DNA of 64,000 nt from the NCBI GenBank assembly GCA_035946735.1, contig DASYYZ010000055.1, forward strand, positions 124,001 through 188,000, written 5' to 3'. This DNA comes from Gp13-AA77 sp035946735. Its GTDB lineage: Bacteria; Acidobacteriota; Terriglobia; UBA7540. This document shows positions 28,377 to 37,954 of this stretch, piece after piece (positions within the stretch are counted from its first letter, which is position 1; each line of letters begins with the position of its first letter). The notes beneath the pieces are model-generated. The model worked only from the letters and a program-made list of their open reading frames with translations. It ran no database searches and was not told the origin of the DNA. A program made the position numbers and the translations under genes.

Positions 28377-29567
28377 ATGAAGCTTTACGCCAAACCTCTC
28401 GCAGCACTGTTTTTGTGCTGTCTGCCGTTCTTCCCAGCGCCGCTCATCGCACAGGACGCGACGGCGGGTCAAACGCAAACCAACCCGGCGGGCGCGGGGT
28501 CGACAGGCGCTGTAACGCCAGTTGATCCATCGGTGGCGCCAGCCGCCGAGACTGTCGCGCCGGCGAACCCAGATACGGGTTCTGACGCCTCGGTCAACTC
28601 AGCCTCCGGTGAAACCACGAATCCGCCATCGACCGCAGGCGATAATGAGAAGACGGCTGCCGTCAACCTTCTCAACAACCGCATTGGGCCCAATTACCTG
28701 ATCGGCCCCGAAGACATTCTCAGCATTGATGTTTTTGACGTGCCCGAACTGAGCAAGTTCGACGTGCAGGTCGGCAACGATGGCACAATTACCGTGCCGC
28801 TGATCGGCGCGGTAAAGGCTGCGGGTTTAACTCAAGCGCAATTGCGAGATGAATTAGCTCAGGAGTGGGGCCGCAAATATCTGAACCATCCGCAGGTGAC
28901 GCTTTATCTCAAGGAATTCAAGTCGCGACCCGTTTACGTGGTGGGATCCGTTGCCAAACCGGGTGTTTACTACATGACAGGACGCCGCACGCTGGTTGAG
29001 GTGCTGGCCATGGCTGGAGGACTCGCGGGAGGCGGCGCGGGCGCCGGTAAAGAGTTGTTTGTCGAGCGGGCTTCAGGATTCGAGGACTTGCCGCAGCAGG
29101 ACGGAATAAACCAGATCGCACCCGACAAAGTTTCAGTTCAGCTGAAGAAGCTGCTCTACTCGGAAGATTCAGCGTTGAACATTGAACTGAAGCCTTTCGA
29201 CACAGTCAGCGTGAGCCGGCCCGGCATCGTTTATCTTGCAGGAGCCTTTAACCGGCCAGGCGGGTACGTCCTAACCGACAAAGATACCATTACTGTGCTT
29301 GAGGCCGTGGCGATGGCTGGGGGAATTGGCGGCAACGCCCGGACGTCCGAAGCGAAGATCATTCGCAGGTCGAGTGAGAGTGCTATCAGTGGCACCACAA
29401 TCCCCATCGACCTGAAGAAGATCATGAGGGGCAGGTCTCCGGACCTCGTGCTCGCAGCCAATGACATCTTCCTCGTGCCCAACAGCACGGCGAAGGGAAT
29501 CGCCAAGGGAACCGCCAGCTCAGTTATGGGTATCGTCAGCGGACTTGTCATCTATCGGGGTCTTTAG
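28377..29567 (+). CDS. Polysaccharide export protein (Wza-like, SLBB domains)
   Basis: 396 residues. Signal peptide of about 25 residues (KPLAALFLCCLPFFPAPLIAQ) without a lipobox Cys at the cleavage site, so probably periplasmic or outer-membrane but not lipidated. A low-complexity Ala/Pro/Thr region runs to about 85. The Poly_export domain begins at YLIGPEDILSIDVFDVPELS; SLBB domains follow at VYVVGSVAKPGVYYM and VYLAGAFNRPGGYVL. The C-terminus ends in a hydrophobic helix (VMGIVSGLVIY). AAGGAGAAGG precedes ATG 28377. Forms the outer-membrane exit of a Wzx/Wzy-type export system with the next gene. Confidence 0.92.
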   Translation: MKLYAKPLAALFLCCLPFFPAPLIAQDATAGQTQTNPAGAGSTGAVTPVDPSVAPAAETVAPANPDTGSDASVNSASGETTNPPSTAGDNEKTAAVNLLNNRIGPNYLIGPEDILSIDVFDVPELSKFDVQVGNDGTITVPLIGAVKAAGLTQAQLRDELAQEWGRKYLNHPQVTLYLKEFKSRPVYVVGSVAKPGVYYMTGRRTLVEVLAMAGGLAGGGAGAGKELFVERASGFEDLPQQDGINQIAPDKVSVQLKKLLYSEDSALNIELKPFDTVSVSRPGIVYLAGAFNRPGGYVLTDKDTITVLEAVAMAGGIGGNARTSEAKIIRRSSESAISGTTIPIDLKKIMRGRSPDLVLAANDIFLVPNSTAKGIAKGTASSVMGIVSGLVIYRGL

Positions 29568-29615
29568 TCGTGGATCTCACCCGGCTTTCAAGGCGCTCGA
29601 AGTCAAGGATCGATA

Positions 29616-31916
29616 ATGGAAACCAACCAGATCTCGTACGTCAGACCGCACGAGGCGCGTGACATCGTACATGCCGAGCCGGCTGTGACTCGGGACCCGT
29701 TTGTGGTGGATGTGGCGCCTGAGGATGTTCCTCACCTTCTCGACTACTGGGAGATCATTCTCAAAAGGCGCTGGCTGGTTTTGACTTGTACTCTGGTTGT
29801 TTTCACGACCGTCGCCATCGGCACGCTGAAGGAAAAGCCGGTCTACGAAGGCAAGGTCCTGCTCGAGATCGACCCCGAACCGCCCAGCGTTGTGAACTTC
29901 AAGGAAGTAGTGAGCGTGGGCCAGGGCGGCGACTTCGAAGCCTATCAGGACACCCAATTCAAGATCATTGAGAGCCGCACCCTGGCCGAAAAGGTGGTCA
30001 AGGACCTGAAGCTCTATATGAATCCCGAGTTCATTCGCGACCGCTACCTTTTCGGACTGATTGAAGGAGGGGTGCCTCCGCTACCAAGGAACATCGAGCT
30101 TGGCCCCCCGGATCCTTCGTCGGCGATCTTCCGCAATGCTGTCGGTTACTTTAAGCACGGCGTCGGGGTTGATCCTGTGCGGCGCAGCAACCTGGTGGAA
30201 ATCACCTTTGACTCGACTGATGCCAGGGTGGCGGCGCAGGTGGCGAATAAACTTTCGGACGACTACATCCTCCACAATCTGGACCTTAAGTATGAGGACA
30301 CAACGAAGGCGTCGGCCTGGCTGAAGGACCGTCTTTCCGACATGAAGATCAAGGTGGAAAAGGCCGACGACGCGCTCGCTCAGTACGCCCGTGTGAACGG
30401 AATAATTTTTATTACGGATAAAGTAACGCTCGTCAACGCGAACCTTGGCCAGGTTCAGACCCAACTGCTCTCGGCAAGATCGGATCGGCTCTCCAAAGAG
30501 GCGCTCTACGATCAGGTTCAGACAGGCCACATCGAAACCTTGCCGGGGATTGTTGATAGCGCGCTGATTCAGGGGCTGACGCAGCGAAAGGCAGACCTCG
30601 AACGCACCTACGATGAAATGAGCGTCAACTTCAAGCCGGACTACCCCAAGGTGCTCCAAGTTAAGAAGCAGATGGATGCGATCGACAAGCAGATCGAGCA
30701 ACAGAAGAAGACGACCGCAAAGTCGATCATCGACCAATATACGACGGCCGTCAGCCACGAAAAGAAACTCGAGGATTCTCTGAACGAGGCCAAGAATCAG
30801 GTTAACGACCTCGCCGAGAAGACGATCCAATACAACATCCTGAAGCGGGAGGCGGACAGCAACCACGAGCTCTTTGACGGACTTCTTCAGCGCATGAAAG
30901 AGGCGAACATTTCGGCCGGCCTGAGCGCCAGCAATATCAGGGTGGTTGACGCCGCCGAAGTTCCACAGGGATCCGTGAAGCCGCGCATCTTGTTGAACCT
31001 CGCCGTGGGACTCGTTCTCGGCCTGGCGTTGGGTATTGGCCTCGGATTCTTCCAGGAGTATCTCGACAAGACCTTGAAGACGCCGGACGACGTGGAGCGT
31101 CTGCTGCGCCTGCCGTCGCTCGGCGTGCTACCGCGCTTTACCCTTGGCGATGGGAAGGCCGGGAACGATGGCGCTGAAGCTTTGGTGCCTCTGAACGGTC
31201 ACCACGCTCTGGCGCCCGGTATACAGACCAGCCCGCAGGCCGCCGAAGCCTTCCGCTCGCTTCGCACATCGGTCTTGCTTTCCGCCAGTCCCGTTCCGCG
31301 GCTGATCCTGCTAACCAGCGCTCTTCCAAGCGAGGGTAAGACAACCACGGCGGTCAATCTGGCAGCGACCCTGGCGGCGCTGGGCAATAAGGTGGTGGTT
31401 GTGGATTGCGACATGCGCCGTCCCGCCTGCCACCGCGCCACCGGTGTGGAAAACAACCCCGGATTCGTGCAATGCCTCACTGGCCGCGTGGACCTGAAGG
31501 GCGCGATTCTGTCCGTACCCGGCGTGCAGAACCTCAGCGTAATTCCTTGCGGGCCCATTCCTCCCAATCCGGCTGAAGTGCTCTCCTCGCCTGTGTGCGC
31601 CGACCTGCTCCGCCGGCTTCGCAATCAGTTTGAGTATGTGCTGGTCGACTCCCCGCCATTGCTCAGCGTCGCCGACAGCCGCATTCTGGCCACGCTGGTG
31701 GACGCCGTAGTGCTGGTGGCGCGCGCCCATTCCACTCCTTACGATGTCGTCCGGCGCGCTCGCTCTTTGCTTTACGGGAGCGGCGCTCGCATCCTGGGAG
31801 TGGCTCTCAATGACCTTGACGTGGCGCGCAACGGCTTCGGCTATCACGAGTACCAGTACGGCTATGGGTACGGCCCGGATGGCCACGATTCGGCCGGCGA
31901 CGCTGCCGGGGCTTGA
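29616..31916 (+). CDS. Polysaccharide copolymerase / bacterial tyrosine kinase (Wzc-like)
   Basis: 766 residues. Cytoplasmic N-terminus, TM1 near 52-70 (LVLTCTLVVFTTVAIG), a periplasmic Wzz domain with long coiled coil, TM2 near 450-470 (ILLNLAVGLVLGLALGIGLG). The BY-kinase domain has Walker A SALPSEGKTTTAV, Walker A' VVVVDCDMRRP and Walker B YVLVDSPPLLS. The C-terminus has a Tyr-rich cluster (YHEYQYGYGYG), the usual autophosphorylation site. It controls chain length and export together with the Wza-like protein 48 bases upstream. No glycosyltransferases, flippase, polymerase or Wzb phosphatase follow; the two-gene unit stops here. Confidence 0.94.
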   Translation: METNQISYVRPHEARDIVHAEPAVTRDPFVVDVAPEDVPHLLDYWEIILKRRWLVLTCTLVVFTTVAIGTLKEKPVYEGKVLLEIDPEPPSVVNFKEVVSVGQGGDFEAYQDTQFKIIESRTLAEKVVKDLKLYMNPEFIRDRYLFGLIEGGVPPLPRNIELGPPDPSSAIFRNAVGYFKHGVGVDPVRRSNLVEITFDSTDARVAAQVANKLSDDYILHNLDLKYEDTTKASAWLKDRLSDMKIKVEKADDALAQYARVNGIIFITDKVTLVNANLGQVQTQLLSARSDRLSKEALYDQVQTGHIETLPGIVDSALIQGLTQRKADLERTYDEMSVNFKPDYPKVLQVKKQMDAIDKQIEQQKKTTAKSIIDQYTTAVSHEKKLEDSLNEAKNQVNDLAEKTIQYNILKREADSNHELFDGLLQRMKEANISAGLSASNIRVVDAAEVPQGSVKPRILLNLAVGLVLGLALGIGLGFFQEYLDKTLKTPDDVERLLRLPSLGVLPRFTLGDGKAGNDGAEALVPLNGHHALAPGIQTSPQAAEAFRSLRTSVLLSASPVPRLILLTSALPSEGKTTTAVNLAATLAALGNKVVVVDCDMRRPACHRATGVENNPGFVQCLTGRVDLKGAILSVPGVQNLSVIPCGPIPPNPAEVLSSPVCADLLRRLRNQFEYVLVDSPPLLSVADSRILATLVDAVVLVARAHSTPYDVVRRARSLLYGSGARILGVALNDLDVARNGFGYHEYQYGYGYGPDGHDSAGDAAGA

Positions 31917-32059
31917 GAAGAAGGTTCTCGCGCCCCGTACACTTGCCCGGCCTCGTCCCCATTTATCCGCGCGCGCTGACGTATCTTTACATCGCGACGT
32001 GAACGGCGCCCGGCGCCGCCGCTGGTTTTCCCTGTCGGCCCTAGGCTCCTGGCAGCAGT

Positions 32060-33151
32060 CTAATCTGGGGGCGCCTCGGCTGGACGCAAGGGCAGAATCG
32101 CCGCCACCGAAGGAAACCGCGAGGCAACGAAGTGGATTCCAAAATCCTGAATGAGCACCTGGGCGGGCATACCGACGACGCTCAGTACGATGAGGACGAG
32201 GCCGACCAGAACTGAAAAGCCCGCGGCGGTGAGCGAAACCGTAAGCGGGTTCCACGTCCATAAGTAACCCAGGAGGTGCAAAGCCAGTACGATCAGCGCG
32301 CCCGCCACAATAGCTCCCGAAAACAACCCCAGCAAAAGAGGAAAAAGCAGCAGGAGCGTAGCCACACTGGTGCCCACGGCCACGGCGAACCTGACAAAAA
32401 CGTAAGCCGTGAAAGGACCGGGCTCCGCCCGGAGCTTGGGCAGCAAACTCCGCCAGGCAGCGACCAGAGGCACTTGCTCCGCATACATGATCGGCACGGC
32501 AAAGTCGTCCGTGAGAACAATCACCAGGGCCACCGCCAGCCCTACCAAAACATCGACGAAAAGGATTGCTCCTAGCATCGCCCAGAAAGCGGCTGAACGC
32601 ACGCCGGCCGCGGCGGCGGCGCGCAGGTCAGGGTAGACCAGCATGCCTCCCGCCAGGAGAGCCACAGTGATGCCCAAGACTGCGACCAGCAACCAGCGAA
32701 AATAGGATCGACCGGCACGATGGGTTTCCTTGAGAGAGAGCCGGAAGCGGACCTCGCCTTTAGCAATCGCATCCACCAGGACGAAGCGAAAAACCGATCG
32801 CAGATAGAGCATCCCAACCAGAAGCGCCAAAGCACCCACAACAATAATGGCGATGAGCCAGGCATGGGCGGCGACAGTTTCACGCACGCGGCCAGCCAGA
32901 TCCGAGAATCCGATGTCTCCGGGCAGCGAGCCCAGGCTCCAGTTGAAAGCTGCCGAAGGCGCGCCGCCTCCGAGAAAAAGACAGAGGACGCTCAGTTTGA
33001 GCCATCGGCCTACGTCCAGGGGTTTCAGCAGCAGCTCGACGGTATCTCGAAAAGCGTCTGCCAGAGCTCCGGTCGCCGATAGGGGCGCGCCCAGCGCGCG
33101 CCCAAATCGAAAAAACGGAATGTGCCTGAAGTTGTGGGCTGTCACGTTCAT
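32060..33151 (-). CDS. Multi-pass membrane protein of unknown function
   Basis: 363 residues with six or seven predicted membrane helices (WLKLSVLCLFLGG, LIAIIVVGALALLVGMLYL, LLVAVLGITVALLAGGML, MLGAILFVDVLVGLAVALVIV, VATLLLLFPLLLGLFSGAIV, GFSVLVGLVLIVLSVVGM). A soluble N-terminal segment of about 45 residues comes first. It resembles bacterial proteins annotated as conserved membrane or glycerophosphoryl-diesterase membrane domain-like, but I cannot assign a family. It ends the minus-strand unit that starts with the NtrC-type regulator; 66 bases separate it from the histidine kinase. Confidence 0.75.
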   Translation of the reverse strand: MNVTAHNFRHIPFFRFGRALGAPLSATGALADAFRDTVELLLKPLDVGRWLKLSVLCLFLGGGAPSAAFNWSLGSLPGDIGFSDLAGRVRETVAAHAWLIAIIVVGALALLVGMLYLRSVFRFVLVDAIAKGEVRFRLSLKETHRAGRSYFRWLLVAVLGITVALLAGGMLVYPDLRAAAAAGVRSAAFWAMLGAILFVDVLVGLAVALVIVLTDDFAVPIMYAEQVPLVAAWRSLLPKLRAEPGPFTAYVFVRFAVAVGTSVATLLLLFPLLLGLFSGAIVAGALIVLALHLLGYLWTWNPLTVSLTAAGFSVLVGLVLIVLSVVGMPAQVLIQDFGIHFVASRFPSVAAILPLRPAEAPPD

Positions 33152-33217
33152 CGACCGAAAATTTGCCGGCTTAGTCCCTTCAATCTTGGGCGCAATCCGG
33201 AGACCTTCTGCCGGGCG

Positions 33218-35050
33218 TCAGCGGGGCAACTTCAGCCGGAAAGTTGTGCCTTGCTGGACCTCGCTCGAGAAATCGATGGAGCCGTTGTGAAGCTGAACGA
33301 TTCGATATGACATGGCCAGGCCCACGCCAGTTCCTGACGGCTTCGTGGTGTAGTAAAGCGAAAATATCCGCGAGCGGGCTTCGGCAGGTATTCCCACACC
33401 TTGGTCTGCCACTTCGATCTCGACCTGATGACGCCGCTCGCGCGCAGAGACTTTGAGTTCACCGCCGGACGGCATGGCCTGGCATCCGTTGAGCACCAGA
33501 TTGAGCAGCACTTGTTTCATCAGGTCTCGATCCACGCGGGCTCGCGCGCCTCCGTTCCGTTCGACAACGAGCCGCACGTGGTGCCGCCCCGCTTCCGGCT
33601 CGGCGGTTCGGAATACCTCTTCCACCAGCGCCACGAGATCCGTTTCAATCGGACGCAACTCGACGGGCCGCGTGAAATCGAGAAACGTTCTCACAACGCG
33701 ATCAAGACGCCGGACTTCGGATCCCAGAATCTCGAGATGCGGCATCACTTCTTTGCCCTGTGCGCCGAGCTTCGCTTTCAGAACCTCGATCTGAAGCACC
33801 ATGGCATTAAGAGGATTCCGGACCTCGTGCGCCACTCCTGCGGTTAGCCGTCCGAGCGCTGCCAATTTTGCCGCCATATCGATCTGGCTCTCGAATTCGG
33901 CGCGCATTCCGGCGTCGCGCAGTGTGACCAGGCTCGCCACCGGAGCGCCCTCCTCTTCGACAAACGCGACGCTCACTGCCACCCGTCCGGTTTCGGTACC
34001 TCCCATTCCTTCCAAGGTTTGAGCGTTGATGGGCCTTCGGTCGGCAAATGCCGCCCGAAGGCGGTGATGGATCGGATCGTCAGCAGAGAAGATCTCCGCC
34101 GGCGTCTGCCGAAGGATTTTATCCACCGGCTTGCTCAGAAATCGTTGCACCGCGGGTGTCGCCAGCACCAGCCGGTCTTGCTGATCGAAGAACATCAGCC
34201 CGTCCGCCAAGTTGGCGAGCATCTGATCGAGGTTTTCCTGGAGCGCCACAAAGGCAGCTTTCTCTCCCCGAATGCGCTCGCCGAGCAGGTTCAGTTTTGA
34301 AGCCAGAATACCCCACTCGTCGTGGCGCGACACCGCTACGGGTCCCGGGAGTTCGCCGCGCGCGAGCCGGTCGACATTAAGCGAAATAGACTTGAGCGGT
34401 CCCAGCACTACAAAGGAGAGGACGCCGGACGTCAGGGTGGCGAGCAGCACGACGATTGCAGATTTTTTCAGCGCTCTGTTGATTTCGGGGCCCAGCTTGC
34501 TTTTTAAGAGAATGGTAGAAACGCCGACCCGGGCCGTCATGGACTCATTCCCGAAAGTAGCGGGAAGGTTCACCTCGAAGATCTGTATCCGCCTGCCATA
34601 GATCATCTTCAGGTGCCGGTATAGTCCGGCCTGGGCGAGTTCCGCGAAGGGGGCCGCTCGGGGCAAAATGCTCCGCACTTGCTTCGGATCATTGTGCAGG
34701 ATCACTTCACTATTCGAGGCAGTCACGGCCACGTACTCGAAGTACTCGGAGAACGCCTGCGCTGAACCGATGAAGGAGACCAGCTGCTGGTCATCGTTCA
34801 AGGTCTGCCGGGCGAAGGTGCGGAGATCCTCCGGATTTTCGGCGTCCATGCCCGGGGGGAGCCGGGCCTGATTGAGCACCACTGCCGACTGACTGATCAG
34901 CTGCTGGGCCTCGTCCATAGCCAGGGTGTGAGCGGAGGTCAGTGTGAACCGGATGAGAGCTGAAACGTACCACGCCGAAGTCGCCACCACCACCACGAGC
35001 ACGAGCAGCGAAACCAGCGCCGTTAGCTTAGCTTTGAGGCTGAGACTCAT
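33218..35050 (-). CDS. Membrane sensor histidine kinase (HAMP-PAS-HisKA-HATPase)
   Basis: 610 residues. TM1 near 10-32 (LTALVSLLVLVVVVATSAWY), an extracytoplasmic sensor domain of about 150 residues, TM2 near 195-215, then HAMP, a PAS domain (about 275-375) and the H-box LGRLTAGVAHEVRNPLNAM. The ATPase domain has N-box LLNLVLNGCQAM, G1 VADQGVGIP and G2 GTGVGLAMSY. NtrB/ZraS-type architecture that fits the overlapping regulator gene. It begins 23 bases inside the regulator reading frame, so translation is coupled. The ligand is unknown. Confidence 0.93.
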   Translation of the reverse strand: MSLSLKAKLTALVSLLVLVVVVATSAWYVSALIRFTLTSAHTLAMDEAQQLISQSAVVLNQARLPPGMDAENPEDLRTFARQTLNDDQQLVSFIGSAQAFSEYFEYVAVTASNSEVILHNDPKQVRSILPRAAPFAELAQAGLYRHLKMIYGRRIQIFEVNLPATFGNESMTARVGVSTILLKSKLGPEINRALKKSAIVVLLATLTSGVLSFVVLGPLKSISLNVDRLARGELPGPVAVSRHDEWGILASKLNLLGERIRGEKAAFVALQENLDQMLANLADGLMFFDQQDRLVLATPAVQRFLSKPVDKILRQTPAEIFSADDPIHHRLRAAFADRRPINAQTLEGMGGTETGRVAVSVAFVEEEGAPVASLVTLRDAGMRAEFESQIDMAAKLAALGRLTAGVAHEVRNPLNAMVLQIEVLKAKLGAQGKEVMPHLEILGSEVRRLDRVVRTFLDFTRPVELRPIETDLVALVEEVFRTAEPEAGRHHVRLVVERNGGARARVDRDLMKQVLLNLVLNGCQAMPSGGELKVSARERRHQVEIEVADQGVGIPAEARSRIFSLYYTTKPSGTGVGLAMSYRIVQLHNGSIDFSSEVQQGTTFRLKLPR

Positions 35051-36404
35051 ACTCCTTCAGCTTGTTGTGAAGGGTTTTGAGGCTGATGCCCAGCATCTCC
35101 GCGGCCCGTGTCTTATTGTTATTGGCAAAAGCCAGGGTTTCGATGATCAAGCGGCGCTCCGCTTCCTCCACCGTGAGCCCGGGACGCAGCCGCAAGACGT
35201 CATCAGCCACCGCCGGCTTACGGCCAAATTCCACGGCAATGTCTTTCCGCCGCAGCACGCTGTTGGTACAGACCACCACGCCGCGTTCCAGGACATTCCG
35301 CAGTTCGCGAGCATTGCCCGGCCAGGAGTGATGCCGGAACATCTCCAGGACCTCGGCGTCCACGCCTTCCACGTTGCGGCCGTGTTTGCGGCTCAGGTCG
35401 CCGAGGATTGCGGCAATCATTTCTTCGAGGTCTTCCAGGTGAGCCCGCAGCGGCGGCATTTCAAGCTGTACCACATTCAAGCGAAAATAGAGATCATTGC
35501 GCAACAATCCCTTCGCCACCGCATCCTCCGGGACCTTGTTGGTAGCGGCCAGCACCCGCACGTCGACGGCAATTTCTTGCTTGCTGCCCAGGCGCCGCAC
35601 ACGGGAATCCTCGAGGACCCGCAGCAGCTTGGCCTGGGTTGGGGCGGGCATCTCGCCGATCTCATCGAGCAGCAACGTGCCGGCGTCGGCCAGCTCGAAG
35701 CAGCCCAGGCGCCGGTCGGTGGCGCCCGTGAAGCTGCCCCGTTCGTGTCCGAAGATTTCACTTTCCATCAGGCTCTCAGGAATGGCCGCACAATTGACCG
35801 CCACGAAAGCACCGGAAGCTCTCGGGCTCAACTGATGAATGGTTCGCGCCGCCAGCTCTTTACCGGTCCCACTCTCGCCGGTAATGAGGACAGAGGCTGA
35901 GGAAGGCGCCACCTGCTCGATCAGTGTCATGATGGCCTGCATTCGCTTGGAATTGCCCACCAGGCTCCCCGTCAGACCGGCGTCGCGCAGCCGGCGATGG
36001 GCAACCTCCAGTTGGCGCGCGCTTTCATGCCGCTCCATACAGTTGCGCAATTCCACCTGCAGCCGCTTGGCGTCAATAGGCTTTTCAATGAAATTGAAAG
36101 CGCCTAATTTGGTGGCTTCCACGGCCTCCTCGACAGTGGCCTGCCCTGTCAGCATAATCAGACTGACTTCGGGCGCCTCTTCACGCAGCCGCCGCAGCAG
36201 TTCCATGCCTGTCATGCGAGGCATGCGCAGATCGGAAATCATCAGTTGAGGCTCAAAGGAAGCGAGCTTCTCGAAGGCTTCTTCGCCATCCGACGCTACC
36301 TGCGCCTCGTAACCCCAGGTGCCAAGCAGGTCCGCGAGTCCGCGGCGTTCGTTGGCATCGTCCTCCACCACCAGAATGCGCGCCTTCTTGTTATTGTTAG
36401 CCAT
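35028..36404 (-). CDS. Sigma-54-dependent response regulator (NtrC/ZraR family)
   Basis: 458 residues: receiver domain with phospho-Asp in LMISDLRMPRMTG, a sigma-54 AAA+ domain with Walker A ITGESGTGKELAA and Walker B GTLLLDEIGEM, and a C-terminal Fis-type HTH (TRAAEMLGISLKTLHNKLKEY). The sigma-54 contact loop reads GSFTGA instead of the commoner GAFTGA, a known natural variant. It precedes and overlaps its cognate kinase. I found no clear -24/-12 promoter in the window, so its targets are likely elsewhere. A tandem repeat lies upstream at 36553-36595. Confidence 0.94.
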   Translation of the reverse strand: MANNNKKARILVVEDDANERRGLADLLGTWGYEAQVASDGEEAFEKLASFEPQLMISDLRMPRMTGMELLRRLREEAPEVSLIMLTGQATVEEAVEATKLGAFNFIEKPIDAKRLQVELRNCMERHESARQLEVAHRRLRDAGLTGSLVGNSKRMQAIMTLIEQVAPSSASVLITGESGTGKELAARTIHQLSPRASGAFVAVNCAAIPESLMESEIFGHERGSFTGATDRRLGCFELADAGTLLLDEIGEMPAPTQAKLLRVLEDSRVRRLGSKQEIAVDVRVLAATNKVPEDAVAKGLLRNDLYFRLNVVQLEMPPLRAHLEDLEEMIAAILGDLSRKHGRNVEGVDAEVLEMFRHHSWPGNARELRNVLERGVVVCTNSVLRRKDIAVEFGRKPAVADDVLRLRPGLTVEEAERRLIIETLAFANNNKTRAAEMLGISLKTLHNKLKEYESQPQS

Positions 36405-36552
36405 GATCGTCGATCACTTATTCTAGCATCCCGGCGCACTTCGGCCGGTGATCCGCGAGGCTGGTTTTCATCGATAGCGTAGATGAGGGTCCGAGGGGTC
36501 CGGATAAGTCGAATCAATAGCGGTTGTCGAGCGAGCTCCCGATCTCTTCCTT

Positions 36553-36595
36553 AAAGATCTTTCTTCCTGTCATCAAAGACTTTCTTCCTGTCATC
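36553..36595. repeat. Two-unit tandem repeat upstream of the NtrC-type regulator
   Basis: Units of 22 and 21 bases (36553-36574 and 36575-36595), both containing CTTTCTTCCTGTCATC, followed by a partial third (ATTCTTCC). They are about 150 bases upstream of the regulator start and next to the EgtB-like stop. They may be a binding site pair or a simple duplication. Confidence 0.55.
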
Positions 36596-36628
36596 GCTGC
36601 ATTCTTCCAGTCCGTGCTAGGCTGAGAA

Positions 36629-37954
36629 TCACGTCACGCAGCGGAAGGCGGCGTACACAAACGGGTAGTGCGGCTGAAACCAATTACGGAACGAACGCCT
36701 CAACATGCACGCCGCTGTGCGTGAAGACCCTCCCTTCATCACGTAATGCTTGCCGTCGAAGAAGTTTGCCGAATAACCGGGATAGAAACTGTAAGGTTGG
36801 AAGCCGGGAAAGGGCTCGAACACGCTGGACGTCCATTCCCAGCCATTGCCCACGAGATCTTCAACGCCGGCCGCGCTGCGTCCTGCCGGGGAGGAACCCA
36901 CCGGCACCGGGTTCCAGTGGCGAAAGTCAAAGTTACCGTAGCGTTCGGCCGGCGGCTCAGCGCCCCATGGATATTCGCGCTCACCGGCAGGGCTATCATA
37001 GGCTGCGCGATGGAACTCGGCCTCGGTTGGCAGCCTCCTGCCCACCCAGCGCGCATAGGCGGAAGCTTCCGCCTGGCTTACGTAAGCCGGCCAGTCGAGC
37101 GAAAGCGGCTCCTCAGCGAACATGTTGCGGTAATGCCAATGTCCGGCCTTCTCGACCCAAAAGCGTGGATGGCTCACGCCTTCGCTTCGCACCCAGTCCC
37201 AATCGGCCTCGGTCCACAGGCTCCTCTCGCCGTAGCCGCCAGCCCTCATGAAATCGAGAAACTGCCCGTTCGTGACGTTGTAAGCGTCGATCGCGAACGG
37301 CGGGACGTCTACGGTGTGAGCTTCGAATTCGTTATCCCAACCAAAGCTCTCCGCTGTCTCCTCGCCCGGCCTCGGACGAGGCCTGCCTAGCGTCGCCTTT
37401 CCGGCAGGAATCTCGATCATCCTGGGTTTCACGGATGGTGCTGCCAACGCCCGGGAGCCCGGCTGTGCGACCTTCCGGTCAAGAGCGAGCTGATGGAACA
37501 TGTAGGCAAGGGTTTCAGCATGCATCAAACGATGTTCGAGCGCCACGTGGAGACGAACGCTGTCGGTGACATCCAATCCGTGCTTGTTCAGGCGAGCATC
37601 CAGAGCCTGCCGCACGCCGGTTGCATAGCGGCGCACTTCTTCCATGCGCGGCCAATCCGAAGGCTGATCGGTGGGCAAGCCGCCGCCAACGGGGTCGATG
37701 CCAAACGCAAACAGGCGATCCAGATCTGGCTGGCGGGATTCGAGCCCAAGCACGGGTGCCAGCAGATTCCAATCGAAGGCCTCGAGGTGCCCGATGTAAA
37801 ACACGATTCGATGCCGCTCAGGAATGGGCCGGTCGTAGAGGGCCTGAGGCTGCACGATCTCAAACAGCCGATCGGTCACGGCGCGCGAATCCGCCCACTT
37901 GCGAAGAAACGAGTGTCTCTCTGTGCCGGGAATCGCCGCCGCCGGGGTCGCCAT
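36629..37954 (-). CDS. EgtB-like nonheme-iron enzyme (DinB_2 + FGE-sulfatase domains)
   Basis: 441 residues. The N-terminal DinB-like domain has Fe ligands expected in YIGHLEAFDWN and EHRLMHAETLAYM. The FGE/SUMF1-type domain begins near 190 (IEIPAGKATLGRPR) and contains WEWTSSVFEPFPGF and a C-terminal RTAACMLRRSFRNWF. The architecture matches EgtB sulfoxide synthase of ergothioneine synthesis; SenA-like selenoneine synthases and OvoA share it, so the product is uncertain. No EgtD methyltransferase is adjacent, so the pathway partner must be elsewhere if this makes ergothioneine. The second ATG has GGAGG six bases upstream. Confidence 0.82.
   Translation of the reverse strand: MATPAAAIPGTERHSFLRKWADSRAVTDRLFEIVQPQALYDRPIPERHRIVFYIGHLEAFDWNLLAPVLGLESRQPDLDRLFAFGIDPVGGGLPTDQPSDWPRMEEVRRYATGVRQALDARLNKHGLDVTDSVRLHVALEHRLMHAETLAYMFHQLALDRKVAQPGSRALAAPSVKPRMIEIPAGKATLGRPRPRPGEETAESFGWDNEFEAHTVDVPPFAIDAYNVTNGQFLDFMRAGGYGERSLWTEADWDWVRSEGVSHPRFWVEKAGHWHYRNMFAEEPLSLDWPAYVSQAEASAYARWVGRRLPTEAEFHRAAYDSPAGEREYPWGAEPPAERYGNFDFRHWNPVPVGSSPAGRSAAGVEDLVGNGWEWTSSVFEPFPGFQPYSFYPGYSANFFDGKHYVMKGGSSRTAACMLRRSFRNWFQPHYPFVYAAFRCVT

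Noticed and set aside
31311..32261. 316-codon frame antisense to the Wzc-like gene
   Set aside because: Overlaps the BY-kinase Walker motifs on the coding strand and is His/Arg/Gly-rich without a domain.
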